Shown piece after piece: positions 61,346 through 64,000 of a DNA stretch of 64,000 nt. The translations under genes were made by a program, and so were the position numbers. Source of the DNA: Paragonimus skrjabini miyazakii (lineage: Eukaryota > Platyhelminthes > Trematoda > Plagiorchiida > Troglotrematidae). The stretch lies in assembly GCA_014338405.1 (NCBI GenBank), contig JTDE01000196.1, positions 1-64,000 of the forward strand. The letters run 5' to 3'. Below the pieces are notes generated by a model. It searched no databases, was not told the origin of the DNA, and saw only the letters and a program-made list of their open reading frames with translations. Numbering within the stretch: the stretch's first letter is position 1; the number at the start of each line of letters is the position of its first letter.

Positions 61346-64000
61346 GCAATCAATCACAAGCTGTTTTTCCCATTGATGAATGATGAACATCGTGTGTCTG
61401 ATATCAGTGAATCAGGTTGAATCATTAGGTTATGGAAAACATTTTTACCACGTGGAGAAACAACATTTCCACACAAACATTTTCGACAGCAATCAGGGAA
61501 TGAATGCCACTGATGCATTTTTGCGATCGATCCGTGTGTCAGAATCAAACTTAACTGAAAACGCTGCCAGAGAATAAACATGAACGTGTAATCATTGAGG
61601 AATGAAAGTTTTTTGCTAAACAAGTGTCTTGCCTAGAATGTTATGATCACCACGGGTTAATTTACCGTTCAGTAAATGCATCCTCACGAACAAGTACAAA
61701 TGGTTACATACATTTGCTTTCTTAACGAACGGTAAATTAAGTGTTAACCCATCGGATCTGTAAGGCGGCTTTAAGTGTACGTTCACGAATTTCCATGTCC
61801 ACTACATCTGATTCTCTCATTATCTCGTGCAGTGCAATATGAGTGTCGGCATATAAAAAGCATACTACTCGACGATATCAAAGTAGTACGATATGTTGAA
61901 TGGAGATGCGAATGGAGATTAAGAAAGATGCGCATAAAAAAGAATTGGAGTTAAGCAAATTCGCTGACGTAAAAGATGCAAGATTTTAATACGGTTAACA
62001 ACAGTGAATTCTGTGGTAAATTTTAAGGGATGGCCCCATCTAAAAGAATACCGAGGAGTTATGTTAGATCCTATATTAACTGACCGTCAGAAATGTAACT
62101 ATTGTTGGAATACACATAACATCACAATACCGGTGAACGGATGATACTGTTTGACATGAAAAAATAAAACGCGAATCTTGTAACTTTAGTAAAAGCGTTG
62201 TTCATGTGAAGAGATGGCGTCATATTTTGTCTTATTATGGAAACTAACCCTAGACGGCGTTCAAGAAAGAATTTTGTATTGTACTTGAACATGGTAGGGG
62301 ATATTTTCACATTAAAAAGTACATGGATATATCGATATACAATGACTAGGTGGTACACCGGGTGGCCAGTTTGGACTTACAATTTTGCTGAGTAAGTAGA
62401 GAAAATACTCTCAAAAGGTGGACACCAGAAACGACCTAATTAAAAGAGGCATTCATGCATTATCAACTTTGAGCCATGCCTTTAGATACTAAGCCTTGCT
62501 CACAAACAGACAGCTAGATTATGAAAGGAGTAACCAGTAACCAGGAAAACAACCGCAAATTTTAAACCGTCAGAATAGCAGTCAGACAGTAGAGCTTTGA
62601 CTGACGTTTGGGCGTCAAACTCACATAGACACAAAGTTCAGATTAGCTTAGTGTTTGTTACTTAACGTCGAATACGTTGAATGGTCTGTTTGAATTAGAA
62701 ATGTAAACAGCGATTAGCAAATCCGTAAAGATGAAACTTGATAGTCTTATAACAACAAGAATGGAACAACAATTTTTTTGGGGAACAATTTGTATGCGTA
62801 GATAGAGAGTAAGAAAGAAATGTGAATGAAAATCAGACAGTTCTCATACCGTAAAGTAAGCCGATGTTAGCACAAACGTACACGTTACTATCCCCGAAAA
62901 CACTCAACACACTTAGTATAACCTGATCTTGTTAGATACGTGAGTTAGGGAGAAGAATTCCAAACTTGTAGTATATATTATTTCATCTCGTGATACGTGT
63001 TGGATGTAGTTCGTTAGGTCTACTGATGCTGGACAATAGAAGAGGGGCAGGCCAAATGTTTTTGTGGTCAGGAAAGATTTTGTAGTATATTTAACAGTGT
63101 TTCTACATTTTTGAAAATCGTTTCATCTGCAAAACACAGACCATCTACACGTAAGTATACAGCAGGTGATGCAGCTATTGTTGGTCGACTAAATTATGTA
63201 GGGATGCAACCTGCATAAGATTAGAAATGGCTCGTATGGAAAGCTATTTAGAGTTAGAAAATATTTAAATATCAACCAACCAAGGGTCGACTTATCAAAA
63301 ACACTGAATTCAAGTTCAGCATTGAGGTTTTAGCATAAACCAAATGAGTGAGTGGTGAAGTAATGACATCACAGGTCATCAAAGAAACGTCAAGTCCTCC
63401 GTCGACTTCTTGACTTACTTGCAATTCTTTCCAAAAAATGTGAAGTAGTTTCCTCGTCACCTAAATTACTTTACAAAAACAAAATGCGACTAACTTGAGG
63501 AGCCTTTCAACGAGCTCTTGACAAAGCTTGTAGATGTCACAAACCGGAGGATGCGTATGAGCTCCACAGTCAGCAGACTGACTTCTGTCAATTCCCGAAC
63601 CTCGTCACGTGAAATATTCGGCTACCTTGACGTGGTGGTCAGGTTTGTGTACTGCATCGATCCGGATGGCTATGGTGACTAAGACTTCGGTCCTTCTAGA
63701 TGCAAACTTGTCGGGCTGGCCAGAAAAAAACAGTCAGACGAAAAGCGCAATCACTTATAAGGTTGTATATCACGCATAGTTAATTTGTAAAGCATAATCA
63801 TTTGAACATATTTCATAACTACTTTTATAATCGCGGCAGTACTGTCCTTCGAATCAGAAGGAAAGGAATTAGAAAAATTACCTTCAAACAAAGAGAATTC
63901 CAAACTCCCAGCAGTTGACTGTGACCTCCAGCGTTACATCAAGTGTGGTGAGAAAACATCCGATATAATCCAAAAGCCTGATGTAGCACCGAATGAATCC
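61346..64000. other. No supported gene
   Basis: 61380-61577 may be decayed RNase H of the gypsy-like element (KHFYHVEKQHFHTN), not certain. 63490-63740 is somewhat GC-richer and looks like part of an unidentified repeat (ttgacgtggtggtcaggt). The rest is AT-rich and stop-filled. Confidence 0.4.
61657..61740. repeat. 84-bp element with perfect 14-bp terminal inverted repeats
   Basis: ttaatttaccgttc (61657-61670) and gaacggtaaattaa (61727-61740) are exact reverse complements around a 56-nt spacer. The ends start and finish with TTAA, a known MITE/piggyBac-type target, but could equally be a chance or remnant structure. Confidence 0.6.

Noticed and set aside
1..64000. CRISPR arrays, operons, bacterial promoters or rRNA genes
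   Set aside because: None seen; splice sites, SINEs and LINEs show eukaryotic nuclear DNA.

Overview
The window looks like nuclear DNA of a parasitic flatworm, most likely a trematode. This rests on three things: one intron-containing host gene with GT/AG splice sites, a dense and decayed load of retroelements of the kinds typical of flukes (RTE, CR1-like, R2-like, Penelope-like and Ty3/gypsy-like), and tRNA-derived SINEs carrying hammerhead-ribozyme folds like the schistosome alpha family. There are no operons, ribosome binding sites or other prokaryotic signs. The species cannot be named from the sequence. All homology statements come from reading translations by eye; no database search was run.

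Host gene: the only protein gene I can support is the 3' end of a WDR36/UTP21 homologue (U3 snoRNP, small-subunit processome) on the + strand. It has a penultimate exon at 2781-2970, a 3.2-kb intron, and a terminal exon at 6146-6455 whose reading phase fits exactly. The intron carries a 280-bp foldback (two 124-bp arms) in which both strands read the same open frame.

Transposon graveyard: 7.6-13.0 kb is one RTE LINE on +, split at 9411/11822 by DNA that carries part of a second RTE family on -. A better preserved RTE copy with an intact YADD motif lies at 14.0-16.0 kb, between two SINE copies. Further decayed elements are a Penelope-like GIY-YIG piece (30.5-31.3 kb, +), an RTE 3' scrap (39.7-40.0 kb, +), an R2-like LINE (44.6-46.5 kb, -), a Penelope-like RT (48.1-49.1 kb, -), a CR1-like LINE (51.2-53.6 kb, -), a possible LINE ORF1 (56.2-56.6 kb, +) and a Ty3/gypsy-like RT (60.6-61.3 kb, +). 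All are broken by stops or frameshifts, so none should be autonomous.

SINEs: the dominant repeat (here SINE-1, about 11 copies or parts) has a leader of about 150 nt, pol III A and B boxes, a hammerhead fold (CTGANGA, stem II, GAAA, short stem III, GTC) and a conserved tail. A second hammerhead SINE (SINE-3) forms an inverted pair at 24.9-25.35 kb, and a third tRNA-like repeat lies at 24.6 kb. Several SINE copies sit head to head, and two have tail sequence directly before the leader, as if inserted as multimers. The hammerhead SINEs and their arrangement are the most interesting part of the window. A 100-N assembly gap is at 42383-42482. The remaining 60 percent or so is unrecognised, AT-rich, stop-filled DNA.
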